Origin: Methylobacterium sp.
GTDB taxonomy: Bacteria; Pseudomonadota; Alphaproteobacteria; Rhizobiales; Beijerinckiaceae
Direction: 5' to 3'
NCBI GenBank assembly: GCA_021154065.1
Contig: JAJKJG010000241.1
Span: 1-7,138, forward strand
DNA length: 7,138 nucleotides
Made by a program: the position numbers and the translations under genes. A model generated the notes under the pieces. That model had not been told where the DNA came from. It was given only the letters and a program-made list of their open reading frames with translations, and ran no database searches. Shown in pieces: positions 1 through 5,613 of this stretch (positions are counted from its first letter, which is position 1; each line of letters begins with the position of its first letter).

Positions 1-520
1 AGGCGTGCTCCAGCACCTCGATCGCCATGTCGGGCGCGCAGCCGAACTTGCGCGACAGCGGCCACTCGGCGCCGGCGCAGTCGCACAGGATGCGGCAGAA
101 CGCCTTGACGTCGCGCTTGTCGATGCCGGCCGCCTCGGCCGCACGGGCGATCTTCTCGACCTCGGCTTCGCAGTCGACGGCGAACAGCCGCACGCCGAGC
201 TCGAGCGCGCGCAGGACGTCGCGCTCCTTCTTGATCGTGTTGCCGAAGGAGATGCGCTCCGCCGTCGCGCCGGCCGCGAGCACGAGCTGGATCTCGACGA
301 CGGACGCCGCGTCGAAGCACGAGCCGAGCTTCGCCAGGAGGCTCAGGACCTCCGGCGCCGGATTGGCCTTGACGGCGTAGAACACGCGCGTGTTCGGCAG
401 CGCGCGGGCGAACTTCTTGTAGTTGTCCTGCACGACGTCGAGGTCGAGCACCATGCAGGGCCCGTCGTTCAGGCCCTCGTCGCGTCGGTTGCGCAGGAAC
501 TCACGGATGCGCTCGGTCAT
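1..520 (-). CDS. odc: Ornithine decarboxylase, fold-III PLP type (N-terminal part)
   Basis: Decarboxylates ornithine to putrescine, the entry step of polyamine synthesis, in the cytoplasm. Only the first 173 codons are in the window (last full codon at 2-4); the family is usually about 375-400 residues, so a little under half is seen. The alanine-racemase-like TIM barrel begins with FYAVKANP at residues 47-54, where Lys51 should form the Schiff base with PLP. FDAAS (69-73) followed by Glu76, and then FGNTIKKERDV (92-102), match ornithine or lysine/ornithine decarboxylases rather than diaminopimelate decarboxylase, which usually has HGNNK at that place. The ATG at 518-520 is chosen because GGGAGAG lies four bases upstream and the family N-terminus fits. 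The gene sits behind a long structured leader and is divergent from the glucan gene. Lysine as an alternative or second substrate cannot be excluded; the C-terminal half that helps decide it is outside the window. Confidence 0.93.
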   Translation of the reverse strand, partial: MTERIREFLRNRRDEGLNDGPCMVLDLDVVQDNYKKFARALPNTRVFYAVKANPAPEVLSLLAKLGSCFDAASVVEIQLVLAAGATAERISFGNTIKKERDVLRALELGVRLFAVDCEAEVEKIARAAEAAGIDKRDVKAFCRILCDCAGAEWPLSRKFGCAPDMAIEVLEHA

Positions 521-561
521 GGCGCTCTCCCAACAAGGCTCAATCGGGCGCGCGAGCGCCC
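521..561 (-). promoter_or_regulatory. Possible translation switch over the odc ribosome binding site
   Basis: Two helices compete just before the odc start. In one, GGGCGC (556-561) pairs with GCGCCC (546-551) around a 4-base loop, leaving the Shine-Dalgarno free. In the other, GGCGCUC (554-560) pairs perfectly over 7 bp with GAGCGCC (521-527), which includes the last three bases of the Shine-Dalgarno and runs to the base next to the ATG. The two share 554-560 and exclude each other. The pairings are seen directly; that they act as an on/off switch is inference. Confidence 0.5.
525..531 (-). promoter_or_regulatory. Shine-Dalgarno of odc
   Basis: GGGAGAG on the minus strand, four bases before the ATG at 518-520. 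It fixes the odc start and is partly covered by the alternative helix described for 521-561. Confidence 0.7.
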
Positions 562-917
562 CGGTTGACAGGTCGGGCGGCGAACCGCCCGGGCTCAGCG
601 GGGAAGAGTCATCGCTTTCGCCCGTGCGATGGAGACACGAGCGGGTCGACGGGCTCTTCGCCCGAGAAGCTGCCTTTGTTTGGAAGGGGAGACCCCAACC
701 GCACGCCGGGCAAGATGGACAAGCCTCTTCGGTGTCGACCTTTGGAGGGCCGACGAGACCAAAAAAGCCCGATCCGTCGTTGCTTTAAGCTGCGTCCCCC
801 GTGGAGAGCGGGGTTCGCCGGTTTCGCCTCCGGCTGCCGGTCGTTGTTCGGGACGCGGTTCTTCGTCAGAACCGGGGTCCTTGCCTCAGGGATATCCATC
901 CCCCGAGAGCGAACCCT

Positions 918-955
918 TGTCCCTGGCGACTGTCCGGCCTCTTGTCCGGATGTCC
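918..955. repeat. Four TGTCC direct repeats
   Basis: TGTCC occurs at 918-922, 931-935, 943-947 and 951-955 on the plus strand (GGACA on the minus strand), start to start 13, 12 and 8 bases apart. The first and third are preceded by CT, and the second and third are followed by GG. They lie at the upstream end of the odc leader. They could be part of the RNA fold, since the two middle copies help make a UCCGG/CCGGA hairpin, or a protein-binding site. No assignment is possible from sequence. Confidence 0.4.
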
Positions 956-995
956 ACCGACCAGCACGCGGCCACAGGCACGTGCGAATGTTGGG

Positions 996-1196
996 CGGGG
1001 CTTAGATACGTGCGATTTCCCTCGATCTCAAGGGCTTTTTCGAGATTTCCTCAACCGTTTTGCGGCAAACGCCGAAGCTTCCGCGTTGGTGACCCGCAGC
1101 CCCGCGCCGCGGCGGCTTGGCAGTGGACGGCCCAAGCGGCCTCGCTTAACTGTCGCGCCGTCGCCCGTGGTCGTCCTTCGGTCCGAGTCCCCATCG
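996..1196. other. Upstream region of the glucan gene, no gene seen
   Basis: About 200 bases between the inferred odc promoter and the opgG start. The opgG reading frame stays open through it, but the translation has no family resemblance and would bury the export signal, so it is read as non-coding. It holds an imperfect palindrome, GTTTTGCGGCAAAC, around 1057-1070, and the inverted pair ATCTC/GAGAT near 1025-1045 that overlaps the candidate odc -35. No convincing opgG promoter or Shine-Dalgarno was found. Confidence 0.4.
1003..1031 (-). promoter_or_regulatory. Candidate promoter of odc
   Basis: On the minus strand TTGAGA (1026-1031, one mismatch to TTGACA) is followed after exactly 17 bases by TATCTA (1003-1008, first three bases of TATAAT kept). 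An A-rich stretch with AAAAA lies just upstream of the -35, as an UP element would. Transcription would start near 995. The -10 match is weak, so this is a suggestion only. Confidence 0.35.
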
Positions 1197-2750
1197 ATGC
1201 CGCGTCTGACCCGCCGCACTCTCCTCACCGCATCGATGGCGCTTGCGGCGGCGCCGGCGGCGGCCCAGACCGGCGGCCCGCCGGCGCCGACGCCCTTCCG
1301 CTATGAGGACGTGGTGCGCCGCGCGCGCGAGCTCGCCAGCTCGACCTTCGAGGCGAACCTGGCGCCCCTCCCCGAGCCCCTGCACCGGCTCGACTTCGAC
1401 GCCTACCGCGACATCCGCTTCAGGCCGGACCGGGCGCTCCTCGGGTCGGCCGGCGGTCCGTTCCGGATGCAGCTCTTCCACCTCGGGTTCCTCTACCAGC
1501 GCCCGGTCACCGTGAACGTGATCCGCGACGGCGTGCCGACGCCGGTCGCCTACCAGGCGCAGCTGTTCGACACCGGACGGAGCAGGATCGACCGGCCCCT
1601 GCCCGTGAACCTCGGCTTTGCCGGCTTCCGCCTGCACTATCCGCTCAACGACCCCAAGGTCTTCGACGAGCTGATCGCTTTCCTCGGCGCGAGCTATTTC
1701 CGCTTCCTCGGCCGCGACCAGCGTTACGGCCTCTCGGCACGCGGCCTCGTCGTCAATGCGCGCGACGGCGAGCCCGAGGAGTTCCCGTACTTTCACGAGT
1801 TCTGGGTCGACGTGCCGGCCGCCGGCGCCGAGCGGGCGCTCGTCTACGCGCTCCTCGACGGCCCCTCGGCGGCGGGCGCCTACCGCTTCGAGATCTACCC
1901 GGCGATCGAGACCACGATCGACGTCACGGTGACGCTGTTTCCGCGCCGGGCCATGGCCTCGGTCGGGCTGGCACCACTGACGTCGATGTTCTTCGAGGGG
2001 GAGAACGACCGCCGGCGCGTCGATTCGTTCCGGCCCGAGCTGCACGATTCCGACGGCCTCTTGATGCACACCGGCGCCGGCGAGTGGATCTGGCGGCCGC
2101 TGCACAACCCGGCCCGGAGATGGGTCTCGGCCTTCCTCGATTCAAATCCGCGCGGCTTCGGCCTGCTACAGCGCGACCGCATCTTCGAGAACTATCAGGA
2201 TCTGGAGGCCTTCTATCACCTGCGCCCGGGCTACTGGGTCGAGCCCACCGGCACCTGGGGCGAGGGCCGGGTCGAGCTGATCGAGCTGCCGACCGACAAC
2301 GAGACCGCCGACAACGTCGTCGCCTACTGGCAGCCGCGCGCCCCCTACGAGCCGGGCCAGGAGGTCGCCTTCGGCTACCGCGTCCGCGCCGTCTCGGCGA
2401 CGGACGACATGCACCCGGGCGGCAAGGTCGTGAACACCTTCCAGGCTCCGGCGAGGGCGAGCGGCTCGGCCGACCCGGGCGATGCGCTGACGCGCCGCTT
2501 CCTGATCGATTTCGCCGGCGGCAACCTCGCCTATTACCTGTCCGACCCGAGCCTCGTGCAGGTCGTGCCGTCGGCGTCCGCCGGCCAGATCACCCATACC
2601 TTCGTCGTTCCGAACGAGCACACGAAGGGTTTCCGCGCCGCTTTCGACGTGAAGCTCGAGGCCGGCCAGTCGACCGATCTGCGCGCCTATCTGCGCGCCG
2701 GCAACAAGGCCTTGACCGAGACCTGGACTTTCCCGTGGACGGCCCCGTGA
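1197..2750 (+). CDS. opgG: Periplasmic glucan protein OpgG/OpgD (MdoG family, GH186)
   Basis: 517 residues, the usual length of OpgG (about 510) and OpgD (about 550), which act on the beta-1,2-glucan backbone of osmoregulated periplasmic glucans; E. coli OpgD has been shown to be an endo-beta-1,2-glucanase (GH186). The N-terminus has TRRTLL (residues 5-10), then a hydrophobic Ala-rich stretch and a likely cleavage after Ala23 (AAA before Gln24), a Tat-like signal as in OpgD. Family blocks follow: RFRPDRALL near 50-60, FRPELHDSDGL at 278-288, GEWIWRPL just after, and LPTDNETADNVVAYW at 364-378; the acidic residues in the last blocks are candidates for catalysis, not verified. The ATG at 1197 is chosen because it starts directly at the signal peptide; GTG 1167 is an in-frame alternative and neither has a good Shine-Dalgarno. 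No opgH glucosyltransferase follows: the next gene is a GNAT protein. Whether it is closer to OpgG or OpgD is not settled. Confidence 0.93.
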   Translation: MPRLTRRTLLTASMALAAAPAAAQTGGPPAPTPFRYEDVVRRARELASSTFEANLAPLPEPLHRLDFDAYRDIRFRPDRALLGSAGGPFRMQLFHLGFLYQRPVTVNVIRDGVPTPVAYQAQLFDTGRSRIDRPLPVNLGFAGFRLHYPLNDPKVFDELIAFLGASYFRFLGRDQRYGLSARGLVVNARDGEPEEFPYFHEFWVDVPAAGAERALVYALLDGPSAAGAYRFEIYPAIETTIDVTVTLFPRRAMASVGLAPLTSMFFEGENDRRRVDSFRPELHDSDGLLMHTGAGEWIWRPLHNPARRWVSAFLDSNPRGFGLLQRDRIFENYQDLEAFYHLRPGYWVEPTGTWGEGRVELIELPTDNETADNVVAYWQPRAPYEPGQEVAFGYRVRAVSATDDMHPGGKVVNTFQAPARASGSADPGDALTRRFLIDFAGGNLAYYLSDPSLVQVVPSASAGQITHTFVVPNEHTKGFRAAFDVKLEAGQSTDLRAYLRAGNKALTETWTFPWTAP

Positions 2751-3217
2751 CGCCGCCGGTCAGGCCGGCGCGGCTCGACGACCTCGACGGCCTCCTGGCA
2801 ATCGAGGGCGTATTCCCGACGGACCGGCTCGAGCGGCGCGCCTTCCGCCATGCGGTCGCTTCGCCAACGATCGATCTTCTCGTCGCCGGCGGCGCCGCGG
2901 GCCCGATCGGATACGCCATGGTCCAGCGCCGGAAGAACGCCGCCGTCGGCCATCTCACCTCGATTGCGGTGCAGCCGGGCGCCGCCGGCAGGGGGCTCGG
3001 CAAGCGCCTGCTCGAAGCCGCCGAAACCGCGGCGCGCCGACACGGCTGCACGCACCTGCGCCTCGAGGTCCGGCCCGACAACAAGGCCGCGCAGACGCTC
3101 TATGAGAAGGCCGGCTACCGCCGCATCGCGACGCTCGCCGATTATTACGAGGACGGCACCGCCGCATGGCGCTACGAGAAGGGCCTCTCGCCGGAAGGGG
3201 AAGGCGGCGCTCCTTGA
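2747..3217 (+). CDS. GNAT N-acetyltransferase, RimI-like
   Basis: 156 residues, a single GNAT domain that moves an acetyl group from acetyl-CoA to an amine. The acetyl-CoA loop is IAVQPGAAGRGLGKRLL (residues 73-89): RGLG is kept, but the first Gln/Arg of the Q/RxxGxG motif is replaced by Ala80. LEVRPDNKAAQTLYEKAGY (106-124), then YYEDG, closely follow RimI, the enzyme that acetylates the N-terminus of ribosomal protein S18; Glu107 and Tyr119 have the 12-residue spacing of the RimI catalytic pair. The GTG at 2747 overlaps the opgG stop as GTGA, which suggests translational coupling; GTG 2735 is the nearest alternative and neither has a strong ribosome site. The substrate is unknown: RimI-like proteins outside the tsaB-rimI cluster often modify other targets, and the neighbour, a periplasmic glucan enzyme, gives no clue. 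Confidence 0.85.
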   Translation: MTPPVRPARLDDLDGLLAIEGVFPTDRLERRAFRHAVASPTIDLLVAGGAAGPIGYAMVQRRKNAAVGHLTSIAVQPGAAGRGLGKRLLEAAETAARRHGCTHLRLEVRPDNKAAQTLYEKAGYRRIATLADYYEDGTAAWRYEKGLSPEGEGGAP

Positions 3218-3234
3218 GGGGCTTCCTTCAAGGA
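3211..3234. terminator. Inverted repeat between convergent genes, possible shared terminator
   Basis: TCCTTGA (3211-3217) and TCAAGGA (3228-3234) are perfect 7-base arms around a 10-base loop, extended outward by GCG/CGC past one unpaired C. The left arm ends with the stop codon of the acetyltransferase and the right arm carries the stop codon of the enolase on the other strand, so both convergent genes end inside the hairpin. There is no T run on either side, so a standard intrinsic terminator is not shown; it may work with Rho or as an mRNA end-protecting stem. Confidence 0.4.
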
Positions 3235-4508
3235 CGCTGAGCGAAGGCCCGCGCCAAGCGTCCGCCGGGACCGAGCGTCTCCTCGATGCGCAGCACCTCG
3301 TTCCATTTCGCCATCCGCTCGGAGCGGGCGAAGGAGCCGACCTTGAGCTGGCCGGCGTTCCAGCCGACCGCCAAGTGGGCGACCGCCACGTCCTCGGTCT
3401 CGCCGGACCGGGCCGAGACGATCGTCCCGAAGCCTGCCGCCTTGCCGGCGTCGAGCGCCGCCTTGGCCTCGGTGACGGTGCCGGCCTGGTTCGGCTTGAT
3501 CAGCACCGCGTTGCAGGCCCCGGCCCGCGCCGCCTCGCGCACGCGATCGGCGTTCGTGACGAGGAGATCGTCGCCGATGACCTGGAGCTTGTCTCCGAAC
3601 GCCGCCATGAAGCGGCAAAACCCTTCCGGGTCGTCCTCGGCCAGGGGGTCCTCGATCGAGACGATCGGGTAGCGCTCGATCCAGCGCCCGAGCATCGAGA
3701 TCATGCCGTCGGCGTCGAGCTCGCGCTGCTCCAGTGCGAGACGGTAGCGCCCGCCGCGTCCGAGCTCGGAGGCGGCGACGTCGAGCGAGATCGCGACCTC
3801 GTCGCCGGGCGTAAAGCCGGCCCGCTCGATCGCCCGCATGAGCATATCGAGGGCCTCCTCGTTCGACGAGAAGGTCGGCCACCAGCCGCCCTCGTCGGCG
3901 ACGCCCTGGACGAGCCCACGCTCGGCGAGGATTTGCCCCGCGGCGCGATAGACCTCGGCGGTGCGGTCGAGCGCCTCGGCGAAGGACGACGCATTCGGCG
4001 CCACGACCATGAAATCCTGCACGTCGACGCGCCGCGCCGCATGGGCGCCGCCGCCGAAGATCTGGATCTCGGGAACCGGGATCGTGACCTCCCCGCCTTG
4101 CGCGAGGTAGCGCCACAGCGGCTCTGCGTGCGACGCCGCGGCGGCCTGCAGCACCGCGAGCGAGGTCGCGACGATGGCGTTGCCGCCGAGGCGGGCCTTC
4201 GCCGGCGTGCCGTCGAGCTCGATGAGATGGCCGTCGATCTCCGCCTGTGCGCCGGCGTCGCGTCCGGCCAGCGCCGGGGCGATGATCTCGTTCACGTTCG
4301 CGACCGCCCGGCGCACGTCGAGGCCGCCGAAGGCGGCGCCGCCGTCGCGCAGGTCCACCGCCTCGCCGCTGCCGGTCGAGGCGCCGGCCGGCGCGATCGC
4401 GCGGCCGATGATGCCCCCGGCGAGCGCGACCTCGACCTCGACCGTCGGCCGGCCGCGTGAATCCCACACGCGGCGCCCGTGCACCTTGGCGATCGCCGCT
4501 TGGGCCAT
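3228..4508 (-). CDS. eno: Divergent enolase (phosphopyruvate hydratase family)
   Basis: 426 residues, close to the normal enolase length (about 430). Enolases remove water from 2-phosphoglycerate to make phosphoenolpyruvate, with two Mg ions. Kept: DSRG (16-19), GASTG (42-46), His156, Glu206 in DEGG, the metal ligands Asp243, Glu286 and Asp313, Lys338 (catalytic base) in LIKPNQ, RSGETED (367-373) and Lys389. Changed: the normally invariant His before RSGETED is Ala366 (codon GCC at 3411-3413), the first Ser of the PSGAST loop is Ala41, and the Glu of the QEF motif is Asp165 (QDF). The complete metal and Lys/Glu set argues for a working enzyme of the fold; the altered substrate pocket argues for a paralogue with another substrate or low activity rather than the housekeeping enzyme, which is inference. 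The ATG at 4506-4508 follows a purine-rich GAAAGAGAGAG. It lies 10 bases after the kinase gene and is surely co-transcribed with it. The symbol denotes the family only. Confidence 0.9.
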   Translation of the reverse strand: MAQAAIAKVHGRRVWDSRGRPTVEVEVALAGGIIGRAIAPAGASTGSGEAVDLRDGGAAFGGLDVRRAVANVNEIIAPALAGRDAGAQAEIDGHLIELDGTPAKARLGGNAIVATSLAVLQAAAASHAEPLWRYLAQGGEVTIPVPEIQIFGGGAHAARRVDVQDFMVVAPNASSFAEALDRTAEVYRAAGQILAERGLVQGVADEGGWWPTFSSNEEALDMLMRAIERAGFTPGDEVAISLDVAASELGRGGRYRLALEQRELDADGMISMLGRWIERYPIVSIEDPLAEDDPEGFCRFMAAFGDKLQVIGDDLLVTNADRVREAARAGACNAVLIKPNQAGTVTEAKAALDAGKAAGFGTIVSARSGETEDVAVAHLAVGWNAGQLKVGSFARSERMAKWNEVLRIEETLGPGGRLARAFAQRP

Positions 4509-4518
4509 GCTCTCTCTT

Positions 4519-5523
4519 TCAGTGGCTCCCGAGCCGCTCCGCCCAGGCGCTCCGCACCGCGGCGAGCGTTCGCGGCGGCTTCGCGATCAAGCGCAGCGCG
4601 GTCGTCCGGACGTGGTCGCGGTCGGCGTCGTCGGTGATGTATTCGACCGGCGACTTGCCGTCGACGCGGGCGAGGAAAAGGCCCGGCAGCAGTCGCGCCG
4701 TCCGGGCCTCGAGCTCGGCCCGCGGCTCCCAGGTGACCGCCGCCAGATAGTCAGCCGCGAGCGCGTCGAAGGCGGCAAGATAGGCCGGCGCCGCCGCCCG
4801 GTTCCACAGGCATTTCAACAGCAGGTGGTTGAGGCAGAAGGCGAGGTCGAAGGCGGGGTCGCCATACCAGGCGCATTCCGCGTCGAGGAAGACCGGGCCG
4901 CGCGGCCCCGCCAGGATGTTCTTCGGCGACACGTCGCCGTGCACGAGCGCCTTCTTGACCGCGAGCGTGTCGCGCGACAGCGCCATGAGCCGGTCGGCGA
5001 CGCCTGGATGCCGCCGGGCGCTCGCCTCCAGATAGGGCTCGAGCCGGATCGGACGGAAGATGCGGTCAGTCGCGAAGCGCGCCGCGACCGTGCTGTCGCC
5101 GGCTGTCGCTGCGTGGATCGCGGCGACGCGGCGGCCGACCTCGGCGGCGAAGCCCGCGTCGACGATGCCGTCGCGGAGCTGCGCCTTCCAGACCGGATGC
5201 GTTCCCGGGTCGAGGTAGGTCATGGCGAAGAGGCCGTTTCCCGGATCGTGCCCGAGGATCTCCGGCACCGCCTCCGGAACCACGCCGGCGGCGGTCTCGA
5301 TCCAGGCGACCTCGTAGGCGTTGCGCTCGACCGGCGCCTGCCAATCGGCCGCGACCTTGAGCTTCGGCAGCGCGCGCTTCAGTGCGAAAATCCGCGCCTG
5401 CGTCTCGACGCGAAAGATGTCCGAGGAGACGCCGCCGGCAAGCGGCGTCAGCCGCACCGCATCCGCCTCGCCGACGAGCCCAAGGCCGCGCAGAACCGAA
5501 ATCAGTTCGTCCTGAGCCGCCAC
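4519..5523 (-). CDS. APH/choline-kinase-fold small-molecule kinase
   Basis: 334 residues from the preferred start. Kinase of the aminoglycoside phosphotransferase/choline kinase superfamily, which puts the gamma-phosphate of ATP on a hydroxyl of a small molecule. Seen in order: the nucleotide loop LAGGVSSDIFRV (28-39), ATP lysine Lys49 in ALKRAL, Glu71 as possible partner, catalytic loop HGDVSPKN (195-202) with Asp197 and Asn202, metal-binding LDAE (213-216) and GDPAFDLAF (221-229). Nothing points to drug resistance; the enolase 10 bases downstream suggests it phosphorylates a hydroxyacid that the enolase then dehydrates (inference). The start is uncertain: ATG 5601 gives 360 residues, but its first codons include TTA, AGG and AGT, rare in these genes, and the extra 26 residues are not typical; GTG 5523 has CAGGGGC about ten bases upstream and places the glycine loop about 28 residues in, as usual. 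GTG 5586 and 5544 are other options. Confidence 0.87.
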   Translation of the reverse strand: MAAQDELISVLRGLGLVGEADAVRLTPLAGGVSSDIFRVETQARIFALKRALPKLKVAADWQAPVERNAYEVAWIETAAGVVPEAVPEILGHDPGNGLFAMTYLDPGTHPVWKAQLRDGIVDAGFAAEVGRRVAAIHAATAGDSTVAARFATDRIFRPIRLEPYLEASARRHPGVADRLMALSRDTLAVKKALVHGDVSPKNILAGPRGPVFLDAECAWYGDPAFDLAFCLNHLLLKCLWNRAAAPAYLAAFDALAADYLAAVTWEPRAELEARTARLLPGLFLARVDGKSPVEYITDDADRDHVRTTALRLIAKPPRTLAAVRSAWAERLGSH

Positions 5524-5613
5524 GGCGGAACTGCCCCTGAGCACGCGCTTGAGATCGCCGACCGGCAGCGAATACCTTAAGCTCACGCAAATGCCACCCA
5601 TTCCGTTTCGGTG
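5524..5613. other. Divergent start region of kinase and dehydrogenase
   Basis: About 90 bases between the preferred kinase start (GTG 5523, minus) and the dehydrogenase start (ATG 5614, plus). If the kinase used ATG 5601 only 12 bases would remain, too little for two promoters. The stretch is less GC-rich than the flanking genes around 5571-5625 and contains CTTAAG at 5577-5582. No promoter pair or operator could be called with confidence. Confidence 0.35.

Larger units (their letters stand above)
521..995 (-). ncRNA. Structured 5' leader of odc, probable speF-type RNA
   Basis: About 475 bases between a possible promoter and the odc ATG carry a dense series of helices when read on the minus strand. 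In transcript order: UCCGG/CCGGA with an 8-base loop near 930-950; GGGAU-GGAU-AUCCC at 889-902; CGGUUCU-GACGA-AGAACCG at 856-874; CGUCCC (850-855) with GGGACG (793-798), enclosing GCCGG/CCGGC (817-834) and CCCCG/CGGGG; a bulged stem at 751-779 with six U in its loop; CGGGC/GCCCG at 650-664; CAUCGC/GCGAUG at 610-631; CGGGCGG-UUCG-CCGCCCG at 574-591; and GGGCGC-UCGC-GCGCCC at 546-561. A cis-regulatory RNA called speF is known upstream of ornithine decarboxylase genes of alphaproteobacteria; place and gene agree, but the match to that family is recalled, not computed. The 5' boundary is inferred from the promoter guess. Likely job: feedback control of odc by polyamine or precursor level. Confidence 0.6.

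Noticed and set aside
751..779. Run of six T on the minus strand in the odc leader as an intrinsic terminator
   Set aside because: The T run lies in the loop of a bulged 9-bp hairpin (CGACG and GATC with GGTC and CGTCG) rather than after a GC-rich stem, so it does not have terminator geometry.
801..1196. Upstream extension of the opgG reading frame
   Set aside because: It would put 132 residues without family resemblance before a clear Tat-like signal peptide, and it overlaps the structured odc leader.
2850..4460. Long plus-strand open frame of 536 codons opposite the enolase
   Set aside because: It is antisense to an unmistakable enolase, and its Arg/Asp/Ala-rich translation is typical of shadow frames in GC-rich DNA.
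4519..5523. Aminoglycoside resistance gene
   Set aside because: The APH fold is shared by many metabolic kinases; there is no mobile element nearby and the partner is an enolase, so resistance is not supported.
4174..5580. Plus-strand open frame of 468 codons opposite the kinase and the enolase start
   Set aside because: It is antisense to two recognised genes, shows no motif, and its open length is explained by high GC content.
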